Of a stretch of DNA of 43,781 nucleotides, positions 24,149 through 33,317 are shown piece after piece (position 1 is the first letter of the stretch; each line of letters opens with the position of its first letter). The stretch spans positions 1 to 43,781 of the forward strand of contig CAILUT010000005.1 in assembly GCA_903837495.1 (NCBI GenBank). The letters run 5' to 3'. A program made the translations under genes and the position numbers. The stretch comes from an uncultured Flavobacteriales bacterium. Lineage in GTDB: Bacteria; Bacteroidota; Bacteroidia; CAIKAF01. The notes beneath the pieces are model-generated. The model was not told the DNA's origin, did not search any database, and saw only the letters and a program-made list of their open reading frames with translations.

Positions 24149-24832
24149 TTATTGAACGGAAATCTGGGTTTTCGGGGCTTCAAACCGAGAACTTACAGAG
24201 CCGCCGGCGCTGGTGGCTTCGGTAAGGGTGGTCGTGAAATTCCGGTGCATCCATGCATCGGCAGTTCCGGGGCCCAGGGCATTGATTTTATTGGCCTCTA
24301 AAACCACCGAATTGCTTCCAGGATTGGTGGCCGTGAACAATTTAAGGTCGTTTTGAAAAGTTCCGTCAATGCTCACAAGAACGTCGTGGCCGTTCATCAA
24401 AACAGGGCCAACCCAATTCAAGGTATAGCTGCCGGTATTTTGAGTTAGGCTGGTAAAATTGGCCGGGAAAGCGATGGAATCGACCTGGCTGATGGGATTG
24501 GTGAACAGATTCCCATCGGCATCGGAGTATTCAAAAACACCTGCGCTAAGGTTGCCGGGGAATTCCAGTTCATAATAGGCCAAAAGATTTTTCCAGTCCA
24601 TGGGCTGTCCGTTAAATTGAACCGTTGCACCCCCAGATAAAAACAGCAAGGTTCCCAGCCCGTTGCTAAATCGATAGGAAGCTCGGGCATAGGTTTTGTC
24701 TTCGCTGCCGTTGTACACAAGGGTATAGGTCTGGTAAATTAAATCTTGCTGAACCGTGTCGGAATTCTCTCGGTTGCATGAAATAAAAAGGGCTGGAATT
24801 AGGGCCAAAACAAGAAAAAAGAAGGACTTCAT
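24149..24832 (-). CDS. hypothetical lipoprotein
   Basis: From ATG 24832 (MKSFFFLVLALIPALFISCN) there is a lipobox (LFISC) with Cys about residue 19, so the mature form is a lipoprotein. The remaining 210 residues are beta-rich with no recognised domain. Two codons of upstream frame (to 24841) are possible but leave the lipobox unchanged. It lies alone between tdh and a repeat element and has a -7 motif. Confidence 0.82.
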   Translation of the reverse strand: MKSFFFLVLALIPALFISCNRENSDTVQQDLIYQTYTLVYNGSEDKTYARASYRFSNGLGTLLFLSGGATVQFNGQPMDWKNLLAYYELEFPGNLSAGVFEYSDADGNLFTNPISQVDSIAFPANFTSLTQNTGSYTLNWVGPVLMNGHDVLVSIDGTFQNDLKLFTATNPGSNSVVLEANKINALGPGTADAWMHRNFTTTLTEATSAGGSVSSRFEAPKTQISVQ

Positions 24833-24849
24833 GGGAATCATGTTTAGTT

Positions 24850-24857
24850 CAAAGATA
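24850..24857 (-). promoter_or_regulatory. -7 promoter motif of the lipoprotein gene
   Basis: TATCTTTG on minus matches TAnnTTTG, 17 nt before ATG 24832. Confidence 0.6.
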
Positions 24858-24950
24858 GCAGCTTGTTTTAAAGAAAAGCAGGCAGACAGGTTAAATTTCA
24901 GGCATTTAAGCTGCTTTTAAATGGAAGGTGCACCTTAAAGAGTAAGGCCG

Positions 24951-25096
24951 CCTGCGGCAGGGATTGAACAAGGTAGAACGCAAGGGGGCGGCTGCTAGGG
25001 GCCGCGAGGTGCGGAGGCGACTTTAGGAGCCCCCGCAAACCCGCTGGCCCCTGCAGCTGCCACCGCGGACTACCTGAGAAAGCCCGGCTGCCGCCC
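24951..25096 (+). repeat. structured intergenic repeat, copy B
   Basis: Ends are GCGGCAG (24954-24960) and CTGCCGC (25088-25094). It contains GGGATTGAAC, GGTAGAACGCAAG, the core GCGGAGGCGACTTTAGGAGC and AGAAAGCCCGG. It lies in the gap between the lipoprotein and the 102-aa membrane-protein gene; no coding is seen there. Confidence 0.85.
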
Positions 25097-25149
25097 AAAG
25101 CATCGAAATTCGGGCTGCCCATATTCTTTTAAACCTCAACCTGTTTCTG

Positions 25150-25157
25150 TACCTTTG
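25150..25157 (+). promoter_or_regulatory. -7 promoter motif, near-leaderless
   Basis: TACCTTTG matches TAnnTTTG and ends 3 nt before ATG 25161, so the transcript would be almost leaderless, or the true start is downstream. Confidence 0.5.
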
Positions 25158-25160
25158 AAT

Positions 25161-25466
25161 ATGTCATTTTTGGGACGCAATGTTTTTAAGGCTCAGGCTC
25201 CGCGCAGGTTTGGCTATAAGCCTATGTATTACGATGTTAGCAAAGATCCCGAGGTATTGGAACAGCGAAAACGTTCTGTTTTACGTTCTAGAAGGCGGGA
25301 TCCTTTGTTGCATGGAGAGACGATGTATGAGCGCATGGCAGCCGCGAACGACCCCTTGTATGAGCAAAACAGCGATGCTTGGGAGCTGCAAATGGCTTGG
25401 GTTCGCCGAATTGGAACGGCCGTTATTGGAATTGCTGTAATAGCGGGATTGTACCGCTTTTTTTAG
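25161..25466 (+). CDS. small membrane-anchored protein
   Basis: The ORF at ATG 25161 encodes about 101 aa. It has a basic N-terminus (SFLGRNVFKAQAPRRFGYKP), a charged middle (RKRSVLRSRRRDPLLHGE) and one C-terminal membrane helix (RIGTAVIGIAVIAGLYRFF), so it is a tail-anchored cytoplasmic protein. The RFGYKPMYYD segment recalls short Bacteroidota proteins often mislabelled as riboflavin synthase beta subunit, but no ribH is nearby. It is convergent with the phosphohexomutase gene, one nucleotide apart. Confidence 0.8.
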   Translation: MSFLGRNVFKAQAPRRFGYKPMYYDVSKDPEVLEQRKRSVLRSRRRDPLLHGETMYERMAAANDPLYEQNSDAWELQMAWVRRIGTAVIGIAVIAGLYRFF

Positions 25467-25467
25467 C

Positions 25468-26859
25468 TTAGTTTTTGTTGGGAATCAGCGCCTGTTCGGC
25501 TGCATCCAGCAGGGCTTGGGTGTTGTGAGCCGAATCGGTTTCCCCATACAGCCTAAGCACAGGTTCGGTACCGCTGGCCCGCACGAGCAACCAAGCGTCG
25601 TTGGGCAGCATAAATTTAAATCCATCTAAGGTTTCAATGGCTTCAACTTTCCAGGTTCCAATGCGATCAAGGCCCAATTTGCAGCGTTGCATGGCCGTTT
25701 GTTTTTGGTTTTCGGTCAGATGCAAATCGCGTCGGTCGTAGTTAAAAGGACCAACGATGGCATAGACTTCTTGGATTAAATCGTCGAGCGACTTGCCCGA
25801 TTTGGCCATAAATTCCCAAATAACGAGTCCCATCCAAATTCCGTCGCGTTCTGGAATATGGCCTTTGATGGCAATGCCACCGCTTTCTTCTCCGCCCAGC
25901 AGCACATCTTCGGTCAGAAAATACCCAGTAATGTGTTTGAATCCAATTTGGGTGGTTTGCAGAGGCAGATTGTAATGGGCGCAGAGTTTTTGCAGTTTTC
26001 GGCTTACCGAAAAAGCGGCCACCACCTTTCCCGACATGCCTTTGTAAGCGACCATGTAGTGAATCAAAAGCAAAATAATGTGGTGGGAATCAATAAATTC
26101 GCCCGATTTGTTGAACAGTCCAATGCGGTCGGCGTCACCGTCGGTGGCCAATCCGCAGTCGATGTTGTTTTCAGATTGAATGAGGTGTTGAAATTCCAGC
26201 AGATTTCGAAGGATTGGTTCTGGGGCTTTTCCGCCAAAGAGTGGATTCCATTCGCTGTGAAAGTGCAACAGATTGGCATCAAATACTTGGCGCATAACGA
26301 ATTGTCCGGCTCCGAACATGGGGTCGTAAGCAAAACGGAAGGAACTGTTTCGAATGGAATGGAGGTCGAAATGAGATTCCAGCCTTTGGGCATACAAAGC
26401 CTGCATGTCGTAGATTTCGACTTGGGAGTCGGCCCAGGATACAGAAACTGCTTGGTCGATTAAATCCTCAATGTCTTGAATGTCGTTGGGCAGCAGGGGG
26501 CCGCCGAAATGGCCTTTTAGTTTGTATCCGTTGTAGGAAGGCGGATTGTGGGATGCGGTGATAACCACGCCCAGGCCTGCCTTTAGTTCGCGGGTGGCCA
26601 TTGACACCATGGGAGTGCTAACGGGGGCCGAGGCGGTAAAGGTTTTAATGCCATGTTGATGAAAAACGGCGGCGGCCTCTTGCATAAAACGCTGACCGGC
26701 AAAGCGGCAATCGTATCCAATCACAATGCTGGGATTCAGGTTGGGTTGTTGAAGCAGCCATTTAGCTACGGCCACCGACACCCGATTCACATTTTCGACG
26801 GTAAACTCTTCGGCGATAATCGCCCGCCAGCCGTCGGTACCGAACTTGATTTTTTTCAT
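25468..26859 (-). CDS. alpha-D-phosphohexomutase (phosphoglucomutase/phosphomannomutase)
   Basis: The 463-aa protein contains all family loops: the phosphoserine loop TASHNPPSYNGYK (about 100-112), the metal loop DGDADRIG (about 237-244), the sugar loop GEESGGI (about 320-326) and the phosphate-binding RASGTEPVLRLYGE near the C-terminus. It interconverts hexose 1- and 6-phosphates. The substrate preference (glucose or mannose) cannot be told from the loops. It starts 10 nt after the secA stop and may be expressed with it. Confidence 0.95.
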   Translation of the reverse strand: MKKIKFGTDGWRAIIAEEFTVENVNRVSVAVAKWLLQQPNLNPSIVIGYDCRFAGQRFMQEAAAVFHQHGIKTFTASAPVSTPMVSMATRELKAGLGVVITASHNPPSYNGYKLKGHFGGPLLPNDIQDIEDLIDQAVSVSWADSQVEIYDMQALYAQRLESHFDLHSIRNSSFRFAYDPMFGAGQFVMRQVFDANLLHFHSEWNPLFGGKAPEPILRNLLEFQHLIQSENNIDCGLATDGDADRIGLFNKSGEFIDSHHIILLLIHYMVAYKGMSGKVVAAFSVSRKLQKLCAHYNLPLQTTQIGFKHITGYFLTEDVLLGGEESGGIAIKGHIPERDGIWMGLVIWEFMAKSGKSLDDLIQEVYAIVGPFNYDRRDLHLTENQKQTAMQRCKLGLDRIGTWKVEAIETLDGFKFMLPNDAWLLVRASGTEPVLRLYGETDSAHNTQALLDAAEQALIPNKN

Positions 26860-26868
26860 GTCAAAGGG

Positions 26869-29800
26869 TTAATTTAAGAAACTGCCGCTGTATCCTACTC
26901 CTCCGATTTTTTGGCCGTGGCAGCTTTTAAACTTTTTTCCTGAGCCGCAGGGGCAGGGGTCGTTTCGTCCGATTTTTTCATCTGTGCGAACGGGCATTTT
27001 GGGCAGTTCATCGGAAGCAGATGGAACAGGCAGGGCGTTTGTGCTGGGCAAATCGGGTTTTGATGCTTTTAGAGGGGCGGGGGTAGGTGCAGGCCGAGCT
27101 GGGGCAGCAGGGCGGTCTTGAGCAATGCCAGCCCTCAAAAGGAAAGACAAGACCTCGTCGTTCAACTTAGCGAGGAAAGATTGAAACAGGCCAAATCCCT
27201 CTTGTTTGTACACCAACAAAGGGTCTTTTTGCTCGTACGAAGCGTGGTGGCTGCTGCTTTTCAGGTCGTCCATTTCGCGCAGGTGCTCTTTCCAGTGCAA
27301 GTCAATCAGAGCCAGAATAATGGATTTTTGAATGGTGGTAATGATTTCTCGGCCTTGATTTTCGTAGGCTTTTTTGAGCGGCACGGAGATTTGAATCATG
27401 CGCTGCCCGTCGGTGAGGGGCACCATGATGTTCTCGAACTTAGAACCTTCGTCCAAATAAACGCGCTCAAGCACAGGCCAAACGGCGGTTCTAATGCCTT
27501 CCATTCGTCGTGTTAAGCCGCTGTGAGCTTCTTCGAACAAGCGAGCGGCTTGTTCTTCGGCTTGGCCATCTAGGAATTCGGCCTCGGTAACGGAGGAGTC
27601 AACGCCCAATTTCCGTAGGGCTTCCATTCGGAATTCTTCTATGTTTCGGTTTTTGTAGCCCAGTTCTACAACTTGGTCGCACAAATCGTACAGCATATTT
27701 GAGACATCGAGGCTGATTCGTTTTCCATACAGGGCATTTCGCCTGCGCTTGTAAATGGCTTCGCGCTGAAGGTTCATCACATCGTCGTATTCGAGCAAGC
27801 GTTTTCGAGTTCCGAAGTTGTTTTCTTCGACCTTTTTTTGTGCCCGTTCTATGGAGCGGGTAATCATAGAATGGGTAATCACCTCGCCCTCTTTCAATCC
27901 CATGCGGTCCATGATTTTGGCCATTCGTTCGGATCCAAAAATGCGCATAAGGTCGTCTTCGAGCGAAACGAAGAAAACGGAAGAACCGGGGTCTCCTTGC
28001 CGTCCGGAACGGCCTCTAAGTTGTCGGTCAACGCGTCGGCTTTCGTGGCGTTCGGTGCCAATAATAGCGAGGCCTCCGGCGTCCTTTACTCCGGGGCCCA
28101 ATTTAATATCGGTACCCCTTCCGGCCATGTTGGTGGCAATGGTAACTGTTCCGGCCTTTCCGGCTTCGGCAACGATTTCGGCTTCTTTTTGGTGCAGCTT
28201 GGCGTTCAAAACCTGGTGTTTGATGTTGGCCATTTTAAGCATACGGCTAAGCAATTCCGAGATTTCGACCGAGGTAGTTCCCACGAGCACCGGGCGGCCG
28301 GCATCTACGTATTCCTTTACCTTATCGATGGTTGCGTTGTATTTTTCGCGCTTGGATTTATACACCAGGTCGTCTTGGTCTTTGCGTTGAATGTTGCGGT
28401 GGGTTGGAATCACCACAACGTCAAGTTTGTAGATGTCCCACAATTCTTTGGCTTCGGTTTCGGCGGTTCCGGTCATACCGGCCAATTTCTGGTACATCCG
28501 AAAATAATTCTGCAAGGTAATGGTGGCGTAGGTTTGGGTGGCGGCCTCGATTTTCACATTCTCTTTGGCTTCAATGGCTTGGTGCAAGCCATCGGAATAC
28601 CGGCGGCCGTCCATAATTCGACCGGTTTGTTCGTCCACAATCTTCACCTTTCCTTCCATTACCACATACTCGGTGTCTTTTTCGAACAAGGTATATGCCC
28701 GTACCAGTTGGTTTACCGTGTGGATGCGCTCCGATTTAATGGTAAAATCGCGCATCAACTCGTCTTTTTTCTGTAGTTTTTGTTGGGGATCGGGGTATTG
28801 AGTGTCGATTTGCGAAAATTCAGCGGCTATATCGGGAATTAAGAAAAAGTTTTCGTCGTCAAACCCTTGGCTAATGAGTTGCAGGCCTTTTTCGGTTAAA
28901 TCAACCGAATTGCCTTTTTCATCGATGACAAAGAAGAGTTCGTCGTCAATTTTGGGCATTTCTTTTTGTTGGTCCTGTAAAAAATGGTTTTCTGTTTTTT
29001 GGAGCATGGCCCGCATGCCCGATTCGGAAAGGAACTTAATCAGAGCGGAGTTTTTGGGGAGACCCCGGTGAGCCCGAAGCAGGTACTCGCTGGCCTTCCA
29101 TTTTTCATCTTTGCTGGCGTTTTCGGTGTTCAAAATCCGCTTGGCGTCAGAAAGTTGCGTGTTGATGAGTTTTTTCTGAACGGCGGCGAGCTTTTCGACC
29201 AGGGGCTTTAATTGCAGAAACTCTTGGTTTTCGCCTCGGGGGGTAGGCCCCGAAATGATGAGCGGTGTTCGGGCTTCGTCAATCAACACCGAATCCACCT
29301 CATCGATAATGGCGAATTGATGTGCACGCTGCACCAGTTGGTCTAGGTGGGTGGCCATGTTGTCGCGCAGGTAATCGAAGCCAAATTCGTTGTTGGTGCC
29401 GTACACCACATCGGCACAATAGGCCTGCCGGCGGGCGTCTGAATTGGGTTGATGCCGGTCAATGCAATCGATGGTCAAGCCGTGGAACTCAAAAATGGGT
29501 CCCATCCATTCCGAGTCGCGTCGGGCCAAATAGTCGTTTACGGTAACCACGTGCACGCCCCGACCCGATAAGGCATTCAGAAAAATAGGCAGGGTAGCCA
29601 CCAGGGTTTTTCCTTCGCCCGTGGCCATTTCAGCAATCTTGCCCTGGTGCAAGGCCATACCTCCAATCAGCTGAACATCGTAGTGAAGCATGTCCCAAAC
29701 AATTTCGTTGCCTGCGGCAGGCCAGCGGTTGGGCCAAATGGCCGTAGCTTCATCGCCATTCCCTTCTATTTGTATGTAGCTTTTGTTGGCCGCAATAGAA

Positions 29801-30219
29801 CGGTCAAAGTCATTGGCCTTAACCCGGATCTCTGGATTGTTTTTAAACCGGTTGGCCGTTTCTTTTACAAAGGCAAAGGCTTGTGGCAGGGCTTTTTCTA
29901 AGGCGTTTTTTAGGGTTTCCTGCAAAAGCCGTTCTTCTTTATCAACCAATTCGTAAATCTGCTCCTTCTCGGCATCGCTTGCATTGCCCGATTCAGCCTT
30001 GGAAACCAAGGCGTCTATCGCCGATTGGTGGCCTTCAATCTCTTTCCGAATGGCCAATTTTAAGTCTGTTACCTTGCTGCGAAAGGCATCGTTGCTCAAA
30101 CTTTGAAGGGGCTCCCAAGCTTGATTTATCTGCTGAACCACAACTTCCAGCTCCTTTACGTCTTTCCTATTTTTACCGCCGCCCAGCAAAGAGGCCAAAA
30201 AACGATCAATAATACCCAT
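26869..30219 (-). CDS. secA: preprotein translocase ATPase SecA
   Basis: From ATG 30219 (MGIIDRFLASLLGGG) the protein is 1,116 aa, long even for Bacteroidota SecA. Landmarks are the Walker A region EMATGEGKTLVATLP (about 196-210), DEVDSVLIDEARTPLIISGP (about 303-322), GRGTDIKLGPGV and RQLRGRSGRQGDPGSS of helicase domain 2, and DDVMNLQREAIYKRR. The C-terminal zinc-binding SEC-C motif is CPCGSGKKFKSCHG. It drives protein export through SecYEG. An in-frame extension to 30339 runs through an intergenic terminator and is rejected. Confidence 0.98.
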   Translation of the reverse strand: MGIIDRFLASLLGGGKNRKDVKELEVVVQQINQAWEPLQSLSNDAFRSKVTDLKLAIRKEIEGHQSAIDALVSKAESGNASDAEKEQIYELVDKEERLLQETLKNALEKALPQAFAFVKETANRFKNNPEIRVKANDFDRSIAANKSYIQIEGNGDEATAIWPNRWPAAGNEIVWDMLHYDVQLIGGMALHQGKIAEMATGEGKTLVATLPIFLNALSGRGVHVVTVNDYLARRDSEWMGPIFEFHGLTIDCIDRHQPNSDARRQAYCADVVYGTNNEFGFDYLRDNMATHLDQLVQRAHQFAIIDEVDSVLIDEARTPLIISGPTPRGENQEFLQLKPLVEKLAAVQKKLINTQLSDAKRILNTENASKDEKWKASEYLLRAHRGLPKNSALIKFLSESGMRAMLQKTENHFLQDQQKEMPKIDDELFFVIDEKGNSVDLTEKGLQLISQGFDDENFFLIPDIAAEFSQIDTQYPDPQQKLQKKDELMRDFTIKSERIHTVNQLVRAYTLFEKDTEYVVMEGKVKIVDEQTGRIMDGRRYSDGLHQAIEAKENVKIEAATQTYATITLQNYFRMYQKLAGMTGTAETEAKELWDIYKLDVVVIPTHRNIQRKDQDDLVYKSKREKYNATIDKVKEYVDAGRPVLVGTTSVEISELLSRMLKMANIKHQVLNAKLHQKEAEIVAEAGKAGTVTIATNMAGRGTDIKLGPGVKDAGGLAIIGTERHESRRVDRQLRGRSGRQGDPGSSVFFVSLEDDLMRIFGSERMAKIMDRMGLKEGEVITHSMITRSIERAQKKVEENNFGTRKRLLEYDDVMNLQREAIYKRRRNALYGKRISLDVSNMLYDLCDQVVELGYKNRNIEEFRMEALRKLGVDSSVTEAEFLDGQAEEQAARLFEEAHSGLTRRMEGIRTAVWPVLERVYLDEGSKFENIMVPLTDGQRMIQISVPLKKAYENQGREIITTIQKSIILALIDLHWKEHLREMDDLKSSSHHASYEQKDPLLVYKQEGFGLFQSFLAKLNDEVLSFLLRAGIAQDRPAAPARPAPTPAPLKASKPDLPSTNALPVPSASDELPKMPVRTDEKIGRNDPCPCGSGKKFKSCHGQKIGGVGYSGSFLN

Positions 30220-30305
30220 GAGGTTTTGCGTTTGATTGATGTACAGCACCAAAGGTAAAGGTTGGGAAGGAAAAATGGGTAAGCTGCCCAGATAAAAGGC
30301 CCTAA

Positions 30306-30333
30306 AAAGAAAAAAGCACCTTGCGGTGCTTTT
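30306..30333 (-). terminator. terminator of the DUF2795-like gene
   Basis: On minus, AAAAGCACC and GGTGCTTTT pair around a 4-nt loop (about 30333-30312) and a T-rich tail follows. Confidence 0.85.
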
Positions 30334-30335
30334 AA

Positions 30336-30557
30336 TCAATACTCGTCTTCGTTGAAAAAGAAGTCGTCTTTGGTGGGGTAATCAGGCCAAATGTCTTCAA
30401 TGGCCTCTAACAACTCACCGTCGTCTTCCAATTCCTGAAGGTTTTCAATGACCTCCATTGGAGCGCCGGTGCGCATGGCGAAGTCAATCAACTCGTCTTT
30501 GGAGGCGGGCCAAGGAGCATCTTCAAGGTAGGAAGCCAGTTCTAAAGTCCAGTACAT
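30336..30557 (-). CDS. small acidic protein, DUF2795 family
   Basis: The 73-aa protein begins MYWTLELASYLEDAPWPASK, matches the DUF2795 pattern of a short helical domain (ELIDFAMRTGAPMEVIENLQ), and ends very acidic (DDFFFNEDEY). There is no signal peptide. The function of the family is unknown. It lies between tRNA-Leu and secA with its own terminator. Family call is from memory of the sequence pattern. Confidence 0.85.
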   Translation of the reverse strand: MYWTLELASYLEDAPWPASKDELIDFAMRTGAPMEVIENLQELEDDGELLEAIEDIWPDYPTKDDFFFNEDEY

Positions 30558-30665
30558 ACTTGATAATCTTTACTTTAACAAAAAAGCAGAAGGAGTTCCT
30601 GCTTCATTTTCCACAAAAGTAACAAAATGAATTTCAAATAAAGAAGAGGAACAAAAACCTTTTTG

Positions 30666-30673
30666 TACTTTTG
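30666..30673 (+). promoter_or_regulatory. -7 promoter motif of tRNA-Leu
   Basis: TACTTTTG matches TAnnTTTG and lies 11 nt before the mature tRNA 5' end. Confidence 0.6.
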
Positions 30674-30684
30674 CCAACCAAATT

Positions 30685-30770
30685 GCCCGGGTGGTGGAAT
30701 CGGTAGACACGCAGGACTTAAAATCCTGTGGGCAGTGATGTCCGTGCGGGTTCAAGTCCCGCCCCGGGTA
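30685..30770 (+). tRNA. tRNA-Leu (anticodon UAA)
   Basis: The 86-nt sequence has acceptor GCCCGGG pairing with CCCGGGT, a D arm GTGGAATCGGTAGAC, an anticodon stem GGACT/AATCC with loop anticodon TAA, a long variable arm as expected for leucine, and a T arm GGGTTCAAGTCCC. The discriminator base is A, and CCA is not encoded. Confidence 0.97.
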
Positions 30771-30773
30771 CAA

Positions 30774-30807
30774 AAAGCTCTGCAACGATTCGTTGCAGGG
30801 CTTTTTT
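30774..30807 (+). terminator. terminator of tRNA-Leu
   Basis: AAGCTCTGCAACGA pairs with TCGTTGCAGGGCTT, followed by TTTTTT. Confidence 0.9.
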
Positions 30808-30849
30808 ATTTCGCCCCTCTCTTTTTTCTGTTCCTTTTTTTGATTTGGG

Positions 30850-30988
30850 GCGGCTGCGGGCTTTCACCGGTAGTCCGCAGTTGCCGGGGGCTGGCCCAGC
30901 GGGTTTGCGGGGGCTCCTAAAGTCGCCTCCGCACCTCGCGGGCCAGGCCCCGCCAACTTTGCGGGCTACTCGGTTCAATCCCTGCCGC
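30850..30988 (-). repeat. structured intergenic repeat, copy C
   Basis: This copy is in reverse orientation. On minus it begins GCGGCAGGGATTGAACC, contains GCGGAGGCGACTTTAGGAGC and ends GAAAGCCCGCAGCCGC. It occupies the gap between the tRNA terminator and the AT-rich two-gene insert. Confidence 0.85.
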
Positions 30989-31102
30989 AAACCCCAAGAT
31001 CCTTCTCCATACACTACTTAGCAATTCATCTCCTTTGACCCCTCCCCTTTTATCCTATTTCCGAGCAAACTTGAACTCAAGAACATTCCCTACCTTTACC
31101 TT

Positions 31103-31615
31103 ATGTTCAAAAATCTATTTCTTAAATCTGTCCTAAAAAATGACCCGAAATCATTTTGGTTCTTTTTGCTTTTCATTCTTTTGCAAACCTTCTTTACGTT
31201 TAAGGGAATTGAAAATTTCCCCTTTTTTAATTTTGGAATGTTTTCAGGTGAATTGCAAACCGAGTTCACCACATATGAAATTTACTCAGATGGAGAATCT
31301 ATTGTTCATTGTTTTTCAGATGAATCCTATTCAATCTTAAAAAGGAACATTGATGAATACCTTCGGATTAAAAAAAAATTATTGACGAAGAACGACATTA
31401 CTATTACGATAAAACGCAGAGTCCCGGAAAGTTGGGTTCCCTTTTTTGAAAAACAACTTACGAATAAATACATTAAGGATGTTCGTTTTAAAAAATGGGT
31501 TGTTCGCTTCACTAAATACCAAACCAAACGAACATTTGAACATTATACCATTTACAAAACAACCTTTGACCCGAAAACAAAGTACGAAACAAGGGAATTA
31601 ATTTTTAAAGAATGA
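31103..31615 (+). CDS. hypothetical protein with N-terminal membrane segment
   Basis: The 170-aa protein is basic. It has one hydrophobic segment (SFWFFLLFILLQTFFTFKGI, about 17-36) and a soluble, Lys-rich remainder with a beta pattern. I do not recognise it. Its stop overlaps the next ATG as ATGA (31612-31615). The DNA is much more AT-rich than the flanking housekeeping genes, which suggests transfer. It is possibly a partner subunit of the following membrane protein. Confidence 0.75.
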   Translation: MFKNLFLKSVLKNDPKSFWFFLLFILLQTFFTFKGIENFPFFNFGMFSGELQTEFTTYEIYSDGESIVHCFSDESYSILKRNIDEYLRIKKKLLTKNDITITIKRRVPESWVPFFEKQLTNKYIKDVRFKKWVVRFTKYQTKRTFEHYTIYKTTFDPKTKYETRELIFKE

Positions 31616-32454
31616 CACTCTTATTTGAAAATCTAATCTTCACCAAACGATTGATTTTGTTCTCTTGTTTGTTGTTCATCTTTCAAAGGTTTCTTATTGG
31701 TTTATCCTTGTTTGGGTTATCTGAACCTGAACTAATTTATGTTGGTTCAGACAACACCTATTGGATTTTACATCTTTTGAATATTCCTCAACTATCATTG
31801 AGGACTCCGTTTAATTGGATTATTGATATCTGTTTTGTTATCACAATTTTATCTCAAATTATCTGGGTTAAAAATAAATACCTTACCATTATTTCAATTT
31901 GTTTGACAACACTTCATTCAATTAGTTTCTTTTCTTGTTTGGGTAATCAGAATCACACCTATCTTGGAATCCTTTTCATTCAATTTCCACTTATTTTCAT
32001 TGATAACCGAGAACGGTTTTTAATCTGGTTCGCTGGTTTAAGGTATTATACCCTTTTTCTGTATGTATCTTCAGGATTTTGGAAATTGTTTAGAGGGAAC
32101 CTAGAAGAACCTGATAGGTTTATGAATGTATTTATCTCTCAGAATATTGATTATTTGGTGTCTTTTGACGGAAGTTTAATTCAAAACATCATTTATTGGA
32201 TGTTTCAATTATCATTTGATACTTTTTCGTTCTTTTGGATAGTCTTAACCTTTTTTCAATTGTCTTTAAGTATCGGGTTTTTCACTCGGAGGTTTGATTC
32301 TGTTTTAATGGTTTTGTTGTTTTTGTTCCATTTGGTCTCCGCTTTCTTTTTTCAGATTTGGTCCTTTTTCCCCGTAGCTATTCTTTTGTTTTCGTTCCTG
32401 GTAAAACCTTCTCAAAAGTTTAAAAGTGGGAGTACTGGGTTTCAAATCTCTTAA
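31612..32454 (+). CDS. polytopic membrane protein, HTTM/DoxX-like
   Basis: This very hydrophobic 280-aa protein has about seven membrane segments. The segment WFAGLRYYTLFLYVSSGFWK with LFRGN after it resembles the pattern in HTTM (vitamin K-dependent carboxylase-like) and DoxX-like proteins. The match is loose, so the family call is tentative. It is coupled by ATGA to the upstream gene. The last residues KSGSTGFQIS lie just before an unrelated remnant region, so the native C-terminus could have been altered. Confidence 0.7.
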   Translation: MTLLFENLIFTKRLILFSCLLFIFQRFLIGLSLFGLSEPELIYVGSDNTYWILHLLNIPQLSLRTPFNWIIDICFVITILSQIIWVKNKYLTIISICLTTLHSISFFSCLGNQNHTYLGILFIQFPLIFIDNRERFLIWFAGLRYYTLFLYVSSGFWKLFRGNLEEPDRFMNVFISQNIDYLVSFDGSLIQNIIYWMFQLSFDTFSFFWIVLTFFQLSLSIGFFTRRFDSVLMVLLFLFHLVSAFFFQIWSFFPVAILLFSFLVKPSQKFKSGSTGFQIS

Positions 32455-32583
32455 TTCAACGAATGAGGTTTGCATTATCGCATGGTTCAGTAAGCATTCC
32501 ACCAACTGAGTTTCAGTATAATTTTCCACTTTGTTATTCATGATTTCCTGCACCTCAGGCCCAGCCGCAATCTTTGAAATTGA

Positions 32584-33162
32584 GTGTTCAAAGCATTCAT
32601 CATCCAAATCTTGAAGAAAGCTGATGTCATTGATTATCCCGTTATTTTAACCCAACCACAAGCCATACAGGAACAGGTGGGGAACAATGTGGTGTTTTCC
32701 ATAGGAACTCCGAACACATCAAATTCCTTTCAATGGGAAGGAGATTTGGGTCTTGGGTTTCAAACCATGAATAGTGGTGGGCAATATGGAGGGGCAACCA
32801 CCAACCAATTAACGGTTTCCAACATCACTCAAAACAACAACGGTCAATTGTTCCGCTGCGTGGTTACAAACGACATTTGTTCCGTGGTCAGTGATACCGC
32901 AATCCTAACAATTAAACCCAACTCAGGATTCCTTGATTTCTCAGGTGGTTTTACATTAAATCCGAATCCCACCCAAAACAACCTCACCATTCAATTCAAA
33001 GACCCAGTTAATTCCAACTATTCCCTTTTGGATTTTAGTGGAAAGGAACTAAGAATTGGAAAAATGGAAGGGAAAGAACTGACCATATCTGTCCAATCCT
33101 TACCCGTTGGGGTTTATTTTATACGGATTGACGGGAAACAGATTCGGTTTATTCGAAACTAG
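32584..33162 (+). pseudogene. 5'-truncated T9SS cargo protein remnant
   Basis: The frame contains one Ig-like module (VILTQPQAIQEQVGNNVVFS, FQWEGDLGLGFQTM, TTNQLTVSNITQNNNGQLFR with CVV after it) followed by a type A sorting domain (FTLNPNPTQNNLTIQF, LLDFSGKELRIGK, LPVGVYFIRIDGKQIRFIRN). There is no signal peptide: the formal GTG start is directly preceded by an in-frame TGA, and the first residues look random. It is therefore the C-terminal end of a larger secreted protein. The 130 bp before it hold no clear gene. Confidence 0.75.
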
Positions 33163-33317
33163 AGGTCTAAACTTCTTGACCTAAAACACGTACCTTTAGG
33201 GACTCGAAAACCACCTTCAAAACGGTTCACATCGGGTGAAAAAGGACATCAAATTTGACACATATTTGTATCATTTTTTACAAGTGCTTGACATTCATAA
33301 CACAAAATATTTACCTT

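Noticed and set aside
30219-30339. 40-residue N-terminal extension of SecA
   Set aside because: It would translate through the terminator of the neighbouring gene, and canonical SecA begins near MGIIDRFL.
30718-31021. Frames of about 97 aa across the tRNA-Leu and repeat C on both strands
   Set aside because: They run through a tRNA, a terminator and a structured repeat; the GC-rich repeat yields spurious open frames.
32305-32607. 100-aa minus-strand frame between the membrane protein and the cargo remnant
   Set aside because: Its second half is antisense to the membrane protein. The first half (MDDECFEHSISK...) could be a gene fragment, but nothing recognisable supports it.
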